Shown piece after piece: positions 1-6,393 of a DNA stretch of 9,817 nt (position 1 is its first letter; each line of letters starts with the position of its first letter). The notes under the pieces are model-generated. The model was given only the letters and a program-made list of their open reading frames with translations. It ran no database searches and was not told the origin of the DNA. The stretch covers positions 1 through 9,817 of the forward strand of contig JANXSE010000381.1 in NCBI GenBank assembly GCA_025356695.1, written 5' to 3'. Source of the stretch: Betaproteobacteria bacterium. Its GTDB lineage: Bacteria > Pseudomonadota > Gammaproteobacteria > Burkholderiales > SG8-41. The position numbers and the translations under genes were made by a program.

Positions 1-1013
1 CGCACATTCAGAAACAGACTGACTGGATCTATCGTCTGGACGAAGCGCAGATCGCCGAAATCGATGCGGCACTGATGCTGGTCAAGCGCGCCGGATCGAA
101 GATTCCGTTTTCCGCTGCAGAATTTCCGCTGCCGACCGTGGTGTCGACTCTGGCGGACATTCGCGATGAGGTTGAAAATGGCCGCGGCTTCATGCTGATG
201 CGCGGCTTTCCGCGCGCGCGTTACAGCGATGCCGATTGCGAGTTGGTTTACTGGGGGCTGGGCATGCATCTGGGCATGCCGGTGTCGCAAAACGCGCGCG
301 GTCACCTGCTTGGTCATGTGCGCGACGAGGGCGGCAGCATCAGCGATCCGAATACGCGCGCTTACCAGACCAACATGCGCATGGATTTTCACACTGACAT
401 GCTGCCGGTCGATTTGCTCGGCCTGTTTTGTCTGCGCACGGCGAAATCCGGCGGCGCTAGCAAACTCGTCAGCGCGCTGACTGTCTACAACATTCTTCTC
501 GAAGAGCGCCCCGATCTGCTCGAAGAACTCTACGGCACCTACCATCTTGATTGGCGCGGCGAAGAGCCGTCCGGTGAGCAGCCGTGGTTTTCGCTGCCGA
601 TGTTCAGCGAGGCGGACGGCCGTATCACCACGCGCATCTGCAGCCTGCCGTATTACGATTCGGTGGTGCGTTTCGGCGAGCAATATAAACCCACGGCAAA
701 ACAGCGCGAGGCGCTGGTGCTGGTGCAGGAGATCGCCAACCGGCCGGAGATCATGTTGTCGATGTCGTTCGAGGAGGGCGACATGCAGCTCGTCAACAAT
801 CACATCATGCTGCACGCGCGCGAGGCCTACGTCGATTTCGACGAACCCGGCCGCGAGCGCCATCTGCTGCGCATGTGGATTGCGGTCGACGACGAACACC
901 GGCGTCCGCTCGCGCCATCATTGGCCTCGCGCTATCGCGTCGTGCAGGCGGGCGGCATTCCATTCAACGCCGCACATGCGCCGGCGCACGCCGCGGCGCA
1001 AAAAACGAACTGA
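1..1013 (+). CDS. TauD/TfdA-family Fe(II)/2-oxoglutarate-dependent dioxygenase, 5' end missing
   Basis: The frame is open from base 3 and reads like protein before the first Met at base 75 (residues DWIYRLDEAQIAEIDAAL), so the true start lies upstream of the window and the Met at 75 is internal. The product is a cytoplasmic non-heme iron oxygenase of the TauD/TfdA (clavaminate synthase-like) fold. The iron ligands are visible: HxD in MDFHTDM (His codon 390, Asp codon 396) and a distal His in IMLHAR (codon 813). An Arg 15 residues later (codon 858, RERHLLRMW) fits the 2-oxoglutarate carboxylate anchor, the same spacing as His255/Arg270 in TauD. A GFMLMRGFP segment near 190-215 is typical of the family's N-terminal part. 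The substrate is unknown; such enzymes hydroxylate small carboxylates or sulfonates. Its TGA directly abuts the stop of the convergent cupin gene. The family call is firm, the substrate is not assignable. Confidence 0.9.
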   Translation, partial: HIQKQTDWIYRLDEAQIAEIDAALMLVKRAGSKIPFSAAEFPLPTVVSTLADIRDEVENGRGFMLMRGFPRARYSDADCELVYWGLGMHLGMPVSQNARGHLLGHVRDEGGSISDPNTRAYQTNMRMDFHTDMLPVDLLGLFCLRTAKSGGASKLVSALTVYNILLEERPDLLEELYGTYHLDWRGEEPSGEQPWFSLPMFSEADGRITTRICSLPYYDSVVRFGEQYKPTAKQREALVLVQEIANRPEIMLSMSFEEGDMQLVNNHIMLHAREAYVDFDEPGRERHLLRMWIAVDDEHRRPLAPSLASRYRVVQAGGIPFNAAHAPAHAAAQKTN

Positions 1014-1598
1014 TCAGGGGTGTGCGCCGCTCAGCGCGGCGGCGAGCGCGGGGTCGAGTTTGGCGTCGATCAGGATGTAGAGCATGCGCACCGCTTTGCC
1101 CGAGCGGTTGCTCCAGGCGTGATTGGTGCCGCGCTGGATGACAACGTCGCCGGCTTTGAGGTCCACTTCGCTGTCGTCGAGCAGCAGGGTGATCTCGCCT
1201 TCGAGCACCACCGCGTAGTCAAGCGTTTCGGTGCGATGCATCAGCGGATGGCGGCCGCCGCGGCCGTGGGTCGACGCCGCGGCATTGCCGACGCCGCCGA
1301 ACAGCGCCTGTGATTGCGCGGCGTCGAGGTTGCGCACGAAATCCGATTCGGGCGGCACGATTGAAATGCGGAAGGTGGTGCCGTTGGGCGCCGGGTGCAA
1401 CTGGCGCGGCGCGTTCGTCGGATCGGGCTCGTATTTGGCGAGTTTCACCGGCATCGCATCGGTTTTCCAGATATCGGTTGAAACGAGCCCCGGCCACTGC
1501 GGCACGGTTTTCACTGCGGTTGCATAACCGTCGGCAATGACGACGGCTTTGCCGTTCGCGTCGTGGCCGGTGACGACGCGTCTGATGCGCGGATCCAT
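1014..1598 (-). CDS. Single-domain cupin protein (cupin_2 family), 194 aa
   Basis: Cytoplasmic small beta-barrel protein of the cupin superfamily. Cupin motif 1 is seen as HPLMHRTETLDY..LEG (His117, His121, Glu124, Gly134) and motif 2 as GDVVIQRGTNHAWSN (Gly150, His160, Asn164), which gives the usual metal set of two or three His and one Glu. The first His pair is spaced HxxxH instead of the textbook HxH. Residues 1-110 form an N-terminal extension that I cannot assign to a domain. The start at 1598 is supported by a GAGGA ribosome site that overlaps the stop codon of the upstream Bug gene; only 12 bases separate the two genes, so they are co-transcribed and probably translationally coupled. 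Members of this cupin type often sit in aromatic or carboxylate catabolic clusters as dioxygenase-like or isomerase-like proteins, but no reaction can be assigned here. Confidence 0.85.
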   Translation of the reverse strand: MDPRIRRVVTGHDANGKAVVIADGYATAVKTVPQWPGLVSTDIWKTDAMPVKLAKYEPDPTNAPRQLHPAPNGTTFRISIVPPESDFVRNLDAAQSQALFGGVGNAAASTHGRGGRHPLMHRTETLDYAVVLEGEITLLLDDSEVDLKAGDVVIQRGTNHAWSNRSGKAVRMLYILIDAKLDPALAAALSGAHP

Positions 1599-1610
1599 GG
1601 TGTGTATTCC

Positions 1611-2570
1611 TCAGTCGGTGCGGATGCCGGCGGTCTTCACCACCTTGGCCCACGTCGCGATTTCTTTTTTGATGAAAGCGGCGAGTTCGTCCGGCGTGCC
1701 GCCGATCTCGTGCGCGCCGACACCGGCGATGCGCTTTTTCACGTCGGCGATTTCAAGCGTGCGTGTGATTTCCCGATGCAGGCGGCTGACCACGGCGGCC
1801 GGCGTGCCGGCGGGGGCAACGAGGCCCTGCCATTCGTAGAATTCGTAACCCGGCACGCCGGCTTCAGCGATTGCCGGCACCTCGGGCAATGCGGGGTCGC
1901 GTTTGAGGGTGCTCACGCCGAGCCCGATCAGACGGCCGGCACGCAGGTGCTGGATCGACGCCGGCACGGTGGTAAAAATAATTGCGGTCTCGCCGCTCAC
2001 CGCAGAGATGACCTGCGGCCCGCCGCCTTTGAACGCGATGTGCACGATGTCGATGGCGGTCATGTATTTGAGCAGTTCCATCGCGAGGTGGCCGGCGCTC
2101 GCGTTGCCGGCCGACGCGTAGTTGAGTCCGCCGGGCTTCGCCCTAGCGAGCGCAATAAGTTCCTTCACCGAGCGCACCGGCACCGACGGATGCACCGCCA
2201 GCACCATCGGCACCATGGCGACGAGACTGACGGGCGCAATATCCTTTTCGCTGTCGAAGGGCATTTTCGCAAACAGCGAGGGGTTGACGCCGAAAGACAC
2301 GTTGGCGACGCCCAGCGTATAACCGTCCGGTGGCGACTTCAACGCGAGGTCCATGCCGATGATTGCCGCGCCGCCGGGCCGGTTGTCGATAATGACCGCT
2401 TGCCCGAGGCTTTCCGACAGATGCGGCGCAAGGATGCGGAACACGACATCGGTGGCGCCACCGGCGGAAAACGGAATGATGATGCGCAGCGGACGCGCCG
2501 GATAGGTTTGTGCCGCGGCCGTGCCCGCCAGCAGCGCGCCGGCGATGGCCATGTTTCGCAGATGTTTCAT
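1611..2570 (-). CDS. Bug/TctC-family tripartite tricarboxylate transporter substrate-binding protein, 319 aa
   Basis: Periplasmic solute-binding protein of the Bug family (TctC-like), which captures small carboxylates and in complete systems delivers them to a TctA/TctB permease. The frame opens at 2663, but the ATG at 2570 is chosen: it has an AGGAGG site (2575-2580) four bases upstream and gives a clean signal peptide (MKHLRN, hydrophobic AIAGALLAGTAAA, probable cut before Gln21). Family landmarks follow: YPARPLRIIIPFSAGGATD with the GGxxD loop at residues 37-41, GQAVIIDNRPGG at about 57-67, PDGYT at 81-85, and an AFKGGGP segment in the second lobe. Length is typical. First gene of a minus-strand pair with the cupin. 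No TctA/TctB gene is nearby, which is common for Bug genes. The ligand is unknown. Confidence 0.93.
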   Translation of the reverse strand: MKHLRNMAIAGALLAGTAAAQTYPARPLRIIIPFSAGGATDVVFRILAPHLSESLGQAVIIDNRPGGAAIIGMDLALKSPPDGYTLGVANVSFGVNPSLFAKMPFDSEKDIAPVSLVAMVPMVLAVHPSVPVRSVKELIALARAKPGGLNYASAGNASAGHLAMELLKYMTAIDIVHIAFKGGGPQVISAVSGETAIIFTTVPASIQHLRAGRLIGLGVSTLKRDPALPEVPAIAEAGVPGYEFYEWQGLVAPAGTPAAVVSRLHREITRTLEIADVKKRIAGVGAHEIGGTPDELAAFIKKEIATWAKVVKTAGIRTD

Positions 2571-2775
2571 CGACCCTCCTGTGGGCGCGTTGCGCGAATC
2601 GGGGTTCGCGGCGGCTTTTTGTGCGCCTATCCTAACGATAGCGCGGCATCGGGGCAACCGCACTTGACGCGCGCCGCGCGACGGCGGAAGCTAACGGACG
2701 AAATCGATTCGTCCCGGACAGCCTGACGCGATGAAGCGGGCGCCGGATGAAACGGCCGCACTCAGGGAGGGGTAC
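2571..2775. promoter_or_regulatory. Divergent intergenic region between two Bug genes
   Basis: This 205-base spacer separates two outward-facing Bug genes, so it must hold at least two promoters. It contains an inverted repeat, CTATC-N5-GATAG (2627-2641), that could be an operator; on the minus strand it includes a TAGGAT that could serve as a -10. A TTGACG at 2664-2669 resembles a plus-strand -35, but no good -10 lies at 16-18 bases. No regulator gene is present in the window to pair with it. Promoter positions are therefore only suggested. Confidence 0.4.
2627..2641. repeat. Short inverted repeat, possible operator
   Basis: CTATC and GATAG arms of five bases are separated by CTAAC. The flanks continue the symmetry as GCG (2623-2625) and CGC (2642-2644) if one C on the left is skipped. 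The position inside a divergent promoter region makes an operator plausible, but five-base arms can occur by chance. Confidence 0.3.
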
Positions 2776-3735
2776 ATGCTGTCACTCGTGCGATTGATTG
2801 TTCTGCTATCGGTTGCTCTTTTAGCGGTATCCGCGCCGGCGCAGCCGTGGCCGGCCAAAACCATCCGCGTGGTTGTCAATTTTCCTGCTGGCGGCACCAC
2901 CGACATGATGGCTCGCGCGTGGACGCAGAAGCTCTCCGAGGTGCTCGGCCAGCCGGTGGTGATTGAAAACCGTGGTGGCGCCGGCGGTAACGTCGGCATG
3001 GAAGTGGTGGCGCGCGCGGCGCCCGATGGTTACACGCTGCTCGCTTCATCGGGCAGCCCCGTGGTCGTCGGCCCGCATCTCTACAAGCTGAATTTCGATG
3101 TCGGCCGCGATCTGACGCCGATCGCGCCGATGGGACGCATCATCACCATATTGGTCGTGCGGCCGACACTGCCGGTGAAGACCACGCAGGAACTCATCAG
3201 CTACATGCGCGCCAATCCCGGCAAGCTCAATTACGGTTCGGTCGGCAGCGGCAGCACGCTGCATATTCACGCCGAACGCATGCTGCGCGCCACCAAGACG
3301 CAGGCGACGCATGTCCCGTACAAGGGCGCTGCCGAGCTGCTGACGTCGCTGCTCGGCTATCAGATCGATTTTGCGTTCGATTCAGGATTGACGGTGCCGC
3401 ACGTGAAGAGCGAAAAACTGCGCATCATTGGTGTTGTCGCCGCGCAGCGCTCGGCGCAGTTTCCGGATACGCCGACACTGGCCGAGGCGGGCATCGATGT
3501 CGAAGGCGACGCGCTGTTCGGTGTCTATGCGCCGGCCGGCGTGTCGCGCGACATCGTGTTGCGGCTCAATCGCGAAATCGGCCGCATCATGCAGACGCCC
3601 GAAGCGCGTGCGGTGCTTGCCACCTTCGCGGCGGAAGTGGTGACCATGCCGCCCGACGAATTCGCCGCCATCCAGCAGCGCGACCGCGAAAAATTCGGCG
3701 CTTTTATCCGCGAGGCGAACATCCGCGCGGACTGA
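2776..3735 (+). CDS. Bug/TctC-family substrate-binding protein, 319 aa
   Basis: Second periplasmic carboxylate-binding protein of the Bug family, divergent from the one at 1611-2570 and by chance the same length. The frame extends upstream to 2731, but the ATG at 2776 is preferred: GGGAGGGG at 2765-2772 precedes it, and the protein then begins with a signal peptide (MLSLVRLIVLLSVALLAVSAPA, cut before Gln23). Landmarks are NFPAGGTTD with GGxxD at residues 39-43, GQPVVIENRGGAGG at about 58-71, PDGYT at 83-87, and HVPYKGAAE in the second lobe. The mature protein starts QPWPAKTIRVVV, the usual Bug opening. The 98-base gap to the following hydrolase gene holds no visible terminator, so the two may be co-transcribed up to the terminator at 4740. 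Ligand unknown. Confidence 0.93.
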   Translation: MLSLVRLIVLLSVALLAVSAPAQPWPAKTIRVVVNFPAGGTTDMMARAWTQKLSEVLGQPVVIENRGGAGGNVGMEVVARAAPDGYTLLASSGSPVVVGPHLYKLNFDVGRDLTPIAPMGRIITILVVRPTLPVKTTQELISYMRANPGKLNYGSVGSGSTLHIHAERMLRATKTQATHVPYKGAAELLTSLLGYQIDFAFDSGLTVPHVKSEKLRIIGVVAAQRSAQFPDTPTLAEAGIDVEGDALFGVYAPAGVSRDIVLRLNREIGRIMQTPEARAVLATFAAEVVTMPPDEFAAIQQRDREKFGAFIREANIRAD

Positions 3736-3833
3736 AATAAAACGGCGATTTGCTTGCGCGCGGGGAAGTCGCGTGTTTGAATGACGCCGGCATCAGTAGT
3801 GCGGTCATCATCAAATAACAACGGGGGGAATCC
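3736..3833 (+). other. Intergenic spacer between Bug and hydrolase genes
   Basis: 98 bases, less GC-rich near the 3' end. I see no hairpin with a T tract, so read-through from the Bug gene is likely. TTGCTT (3750-3755) and TTGAAT (3777-3782) are weak promoter-like words without a matching partner. A G-rich ribosome site (GGGGGGAA, 3823-3830) precedes the next ATG. Confidence 0.4.
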
Positions 3834-4721
3834 ATGTTACGCACCATCTACTGCATCTCAATCGCAGCGCTGTTTGCGCTGGCCGCCGGCGCGCAGGCGC
3901 AGGCACCGGCGCGTCCGCAAATCGCCACCACCAAGGTCGAAGGCACGGACGGCGTTTACATCTTCCGCAACGGCGGCCACCAGTCGATGTTCGTGGTGAC
4001 GAAAGACGGCGTGATCGCCACCGATCCGGTTGCCTACGGCCGGCCGACCGGCGGCCAGACTTACGTCGATGAAATCCGCAAAGTCACCAACAAGCCGATC
4101 AAATACCTGATTTATAGCCACCACCACTTCGACCACATTGCCGGCGGCAAGGCCTTCAAGGATGCCGGCGCGAAGATCATCGCGCATCACGGCGTCAAGG
4201 AGCGCCTGTCGGTGCTGAAAGACCCGCACACCGTGCTGCCCGACGAACTGGTCAGCGACAAGGGCCGCATCATCAAGTTGGGCGGCACCACGCTTGAGCT
4301 GTGGTACTTCGGCCTGAACCACTCCGACACCACACTGGTGATGAACCTGCCGAAAGAGAAGATCCTTTTTGTGGTTGACACCATCCCGGTCGGCCAGGTG
4401 CCCGGTCGCGGCATGATCGATTTTTATCCGCTCGAAGCCGAGCAGTTCATCAAAAAGGTATTGGCACTCGATTGGGAGCGCCTGATTCCCGGCCACCCGG
4501 GCGTCAACGACCGCCTTGGCAGCAAGAAAGACGCGGAAGACCAGTTGCAACTGCTGCAGGATGCCTCGGCCGAAATGAAAGCCATGGCCCAGGACGGTAA
4601 ATGCTGGGAGCCGGCGGAGAAAGAGCTGAAGATGTCGAAATACCAGAGCTGGCCCGGCTACGCGGCGGGGCTGCCGCTGATCGCGCGGCGCTATTGCGGA
4701 TTGTGGGGGCGCGGGACTTGA
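3834..4721 (+). CDS. Exported metallo-beta-lactamase-fold metallohydrolase, 295 aa
   Basis: Predicted periplasmic zinc hydrolase of the MBL superfamily. Residues 1-24 are a signal peptide (MLRTIYCISIAALFALAAGAQAQA). The metal-binding set is complete: HHHFDH at residues 96-101 (HxHxDH motif), His163 in GLNHSD, Asp182 in FVVDTIPVG and His221 in PGHPG. A dinuclear zinc site like that of the glyoxalase II/beta-lactamase families is expected. The mature chain has only two cysteines, Cys257 and Cys288, which could form a disulfide after export. The start is fixed by the G-rich ribosome site just upstream. It follows a Bug gene and ends before a strong terminator. Possible roles include lactone, thioester or other ester hydrolysis in the periplasm; a true beta-lactamase is not implied. 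Family assignment is firm, substrate unknown. Confidence 0.9.
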   Translation: MLRTIYCISIAALFALAAGAQAQAPARPQIATTKVEGTDGVYIFRNGGHQSMFVVTKDGVIATDPVAYGRPTGGQTYVDEIRKVTNKPIKYLIYSHHHFDHIAGGKAFKDAGAKIIAHHGVKERLSVLKDPHTVLPDELVSDKGRIIKLGGTTLELWYFGLNHSDTTLVMNLPKEKILFVVDTIPVGQVPGRGMIDFYPLEAEQFIKKVLALDWERLIPGHPGVNDRLGSKKDAEDQLQLLQDASAEMKAMAQDGKCWEPAEKELKMSKYQSWPGYAAGLPLIARRYCGLWGRGT

Positions 4722-4739
4722 TCTGCGGTTTCGGCAGAT

Positions 4740-4768
4740 AAAAAACGCCACCCCGGGGTGGCGTTTTT
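4740..4768 (+). terminator. Rho-independent terminator after the hydrolase gene
   Basis: A perfect palindrome with arms CGCCACCCC (4746-4754) and GGGGTGGCG (4755-4763), flanked by A6 on the left and T5 on the right. The stem would close with a CCGG tetraloop. It begins 18 bases after the hydrolase stop. The flanking A and T runs make it potentially bidirectional, though no minus-strand gene approaches it. Confidence 0.92.
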
Positions 4769-4786
4769 ATTTGTTCATTGCCCGAC

Positions 4787-4900
4787 GCGCAGTTGCGCAG
4801 ACGCGTGCGACGCCTTCCCCCCATCTTGCTTCTGGTTTAACCTCAGTGAAAAATCCGCATGCGTTCCCGTGCATGCGCAAAAAGCAACGGAGGAATCAGA
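4787..4900 (+). repeat. Leader/promoter block duplicated from upstream of the MDR gene at 8215 (copy A)
   Basis: This stretch aligns with the sequence upstream of the 8215 gene. The clearest shared block is the identical 16-mer GCTTCTGGTTTAACCT (4828-4843 here, 8140-8155 there), preceded in both by CGCCTTCC (4811 and 8123) and followed in both by an A-rich word and a GC hairpin. Weaker similarity may reach back to about 4787. It therefore probably carries the promoter and 5' UTR of the ancestral oxidoreductase gene and now drives the downstream acyl-CoA dehydrogenase. A TTGCTT at 4826-4831 is a possible -35, with AAAAAT 17 bases later. A GGAGGA ribosome site lies at 4889-4894. Promoter activity is inference; the repeat is directly visible. 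Confidence 0.7.
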
Positions 4901-5077
4901 ATGAACGGCTGGCAGATCAAAACCGACAACGCGCCGCGCGTGCTCGAAATGCGCGATGTGCCCGAGCCGCGGCCGGCGAAGTCATCGTGCGCGTGCGCGC
5001 GGCGGCGCAGAACCGCGGCGAACACGACAGAGACATTCAATTACCACATCACAGAAAAGGGAGACCGGGATGTTTGA
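4901..5077 (+). pseudogene. Truncated, frameshifted 5' fragment of an MDR oxidoreductase gene (58-codon remnant frame)
   Basis: The first 26 codons (MNGWQIKTDNAPRVLEMRDV...) match the start of the oxidoreductase at 8215 (MNSWWIKTDNAQPVLEMREV...), with 9 differences in 78 bases by hand count. A 7-base deletion after 4978, relative to the 8215 gene, shifts the frame. The DNA match continues for 42 bases with 5 differences up to 5022, now read out of frame as an Arg-rich segment. An extra 13 bases (5023-5035) then restore the original frame at FN, and any similarity fades within a few codons. The frame stops at 5075-5077, overlapping the acyl-CoA dehydrogenase start by 8 bases. It has a good ribosome site and could still be translated as a leader that couples to the next gene. 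It lacks the Rossmann domain and cannot be an enzyme. Confidence 0.8.
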
Positions 5078-6281
5078 TATCAGGCTTAATGACGAGCAGC
5101 GGGCGTATCAGAATCTCGCGCGGGAGTTTGCCGAAAATGAGATCAAGCCCATCGCGCTGGAGCTCGACAAGAAGCCGAACTGGGAAGACCGCATTCCATG
5201 GGAAGTCCTGAAAAAAGGCTCCAAACTCGGCTTTCGCACCTTTGCGCTCACCGAAGAAAACGGCGGCGCCGGCGCCTCCGATCATCTCACCGCCTGCCTG
5301 ATTGCCGAGGAACTTGCCGCCGGCGATATCGGCACGGCGTATTACTACATGCTGACCGCGCGACGCGCGCGCGACTGGTTCGAGCTGCGCATGACACCGG
5401 AGCAGCGCGCCTATTTCCTGCCGAAGTTCCTCAGCGACGATCTCTACTTCACGACGGTTGCCATCCACGAGCCCGACACCGATCTGGGCTTTGACTACTT
5501 CACCGAGACACCGGAGACGGCGCGCTTCAAGACCCGCGCGGTCGAGCAGCCCGACGGCTCGTGGCTGCTCAACGGCGCGAAGAATTTTCAGACCGTCGGA
5601 TATCTGGCAAAACTGCTGGTGGTGATGGCGCAGACACCCGCTGGCGCGCGGCCGTTTCTGGTCGAGGGCGATTCGCCGGGGCTGGTGCGCCATCCGATGT
5701 CGAAAATCGGCCGCCGTATCGGCGACAATGCGGAAATTTTCTTCGACAACGTGCGCGTGCCCAAGGGCCGCATACTCGCGCCCAATCCGCCGGGCCGCAC
5801 CGACATCGGCACGCATGTCACCATCGCTGCAATCACCCTCGGCCTCGGCCGCGCGGCGCTGGAAGAAACCATCAAATACACGCAGGAGCGGGTGTCGGGC
5901 GGCAAACCCATCATTCAGCATCAGGCGGTAGGGCTCTACATCGCCGACATGGCAATGAATCTGGAGGCGGCGCGGCGGCTGATCTGGACGGCGGCCTGGG
6001 CGAAAGACCACCCGGAGGCGTTTGCCGACGGCAGTGCCGAAGCCAAGCCCTACGAAATGATGGCGACTGCCTTCACCGGTACCGCCGTGCAGCGGCTGAC
6101 CGAGCAGGGGCTGGAACTGTTCGGTGGCATGGGCGTGGTGCAGGGCATGCCGATCGAAAAATATGTGCGCGACGCGCTGGTGCAAAAGCACATTTCGTTT
6201 CCGTTCCCGTCGCGCTATAAAATCACCGAGGCACTGGCTGGATACAAACGCAAGGTGGCGCCGTTTCTCGGCAATACCTGA
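5070..6281 (+). CDS. Acyl-CoA dehydrogenase-family flavoprotein, 403 aa, with unusual active-site positions
   Basis: Cytoplasmic FAD enzyme fold of the acyl-CoA dehydrogenase (ACAD) superfamily, which normally oxidises acyl-CoA to 2-enoyl-CoA and passes electrons to ETF. N-terminal helices (residues 1-120) include LTEENGGAGASDH; the central beta domain follows (about 120-230, GSWLLNGAKNFQTVG, FFDNVRVPKGRIL); the C-terminal helical domain holds RAALEETIKYTQERVSGGKPI, ELFGGMGVVQGMPIEKYVRDA. Length is typical. The start at 5070 is chosen for its AAGGGAGA site and family N-terminus (MFDIRLNDEQRAYQNLAREF). Two features are odd. The usual IYEGTSEIQR after RDA (Arg367-Asp368-Ala369) is HISFPFPSR, lacking the catalytic Glu, and the central TEPxAGSD motif reads HEPDTDLG. 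It may act on an atypical substrate or have another role. It sits behind a remnant MDR leader and before a terminator, so it is probably a single-gene unit. Confidence 0.88.
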   Translation: MFDIRLNDEQRAYQNLAREFAENEIKPIALELDKKPNWEDRIPWEVLKKGSKLGFRTFALTEENGGAGASDHLTACLIAEELAAGDIGTAYYYMLTARRARDWFELRMTPEQRAYFLPKFLSDDLYFTTVAIHEPDTDLGFDYFTETPETARFKTRAVEQPDGSWLLNGAKNFQTVGYLAKLLVVMAQTPAGARPFLVEGDSPGLVRHPMSKIGRRIGDNAEIFFDNVRVPKGRILAPNPPGRTDIGTHVTIAAITLGLGRAALEETIKYTQERVSGGKPIIQHQAVGLYIADMAMNLEAARRLIWTAAWAKDHPEAFADGSAEAKPYEMMATAFTGTAVQRLTEQGLELFGGMGVVQGMPIEKYVRDALVQKHISFPFPSRYKITEALAGYKRKVAPFLGNT

Positions 6282-6297
6282 CAGGGGACCAGACCGG

Positions 6298-6326
6298 AAA
6301 AAAGCCACTGCTGCGGTGGCTTTTTT
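6298..6326 (+). terminator. Rho-independent terminator after the acyl-CoA dehydrogenase gene
   Basis: GCCAC (6304-6308) pairs with GTGGC (6316-6320) around a 7-base loop. Six A on the left (6298-6303) and six T on the right (6321-6326) extend the stem and supply the T tract. It begins 17 bases after the stop codon and separates this gene from the Lin0512 operon. Confidence 0.88.
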
Positions 6327-6393
6327 AAATTCGCGGCAGTGCGCTTACTGAACGGCGTGTTCGACGTTGCGCTCGAAGATCAAGGGAATTCAC

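Noticed and set aside
1024..1041. GC hairpin CGCCGC/GCGGCG just past the dioxygenase stop as a terminator
   Set aside because: It has no T tract and lies within the cupin coding sequence, where Ala-rich codons explain it.
2571..2663. Longer start for the minus-strand Bug gene at 2663
   Set aside because: It would bury the signal peptide 31 residues inside the protein and ignore the AGGAGG site before 2570.
2664..2695. TTGACG followed by CTAAC as a sigma-70 promoter for the plus-strand Bug gene
   Set aside because: The spacing is about 20 bases and the -10 match is poor, so it was not listed as a promoter of its own.
1563..2726. 387-codon plus-strand open frame opposite the cupin and first Bug genes
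   Set aside because: Composition is His/Arg/Gly-rich with no domain, and both minus-strand genes beneath it have clear motifs, ribosome sites and, for Bug, a signal peptide.
3858..4751. 297-codon minus-strand open frame opposite the MBL hydrolase
   Set aside because: Mirror of a gene with complete metal-binding motifs; it starts inside the terminator palindrome and has no credible ribosome site or domain.
4746..4763. Perfect palindrome CGCCACCCC/GGGGTGGCG as a regulator-binding site
   Set aside because: The flanking A and T runs and position just after a stop codon make it an intrinsic terminator.
4956..5069. N-terminal extension of the acyl-CoA dehydrogenase to an ATG at 4956
   Set aside because: The added residues are Arg-rich out-of-frame translation of the MDR remnant; the family N-terminus and ribosome site fit the ATG at 5070.
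5049..6308. 419-codon open frame on the minus strand opposite the acyl-CoA dehydrogenase
   Set aside because: Its product is Arg/His-rich with no recognisable domain and it lies exactly opposite a well-supported gene; long antisense frames are expected in GC-rich coding DNA.
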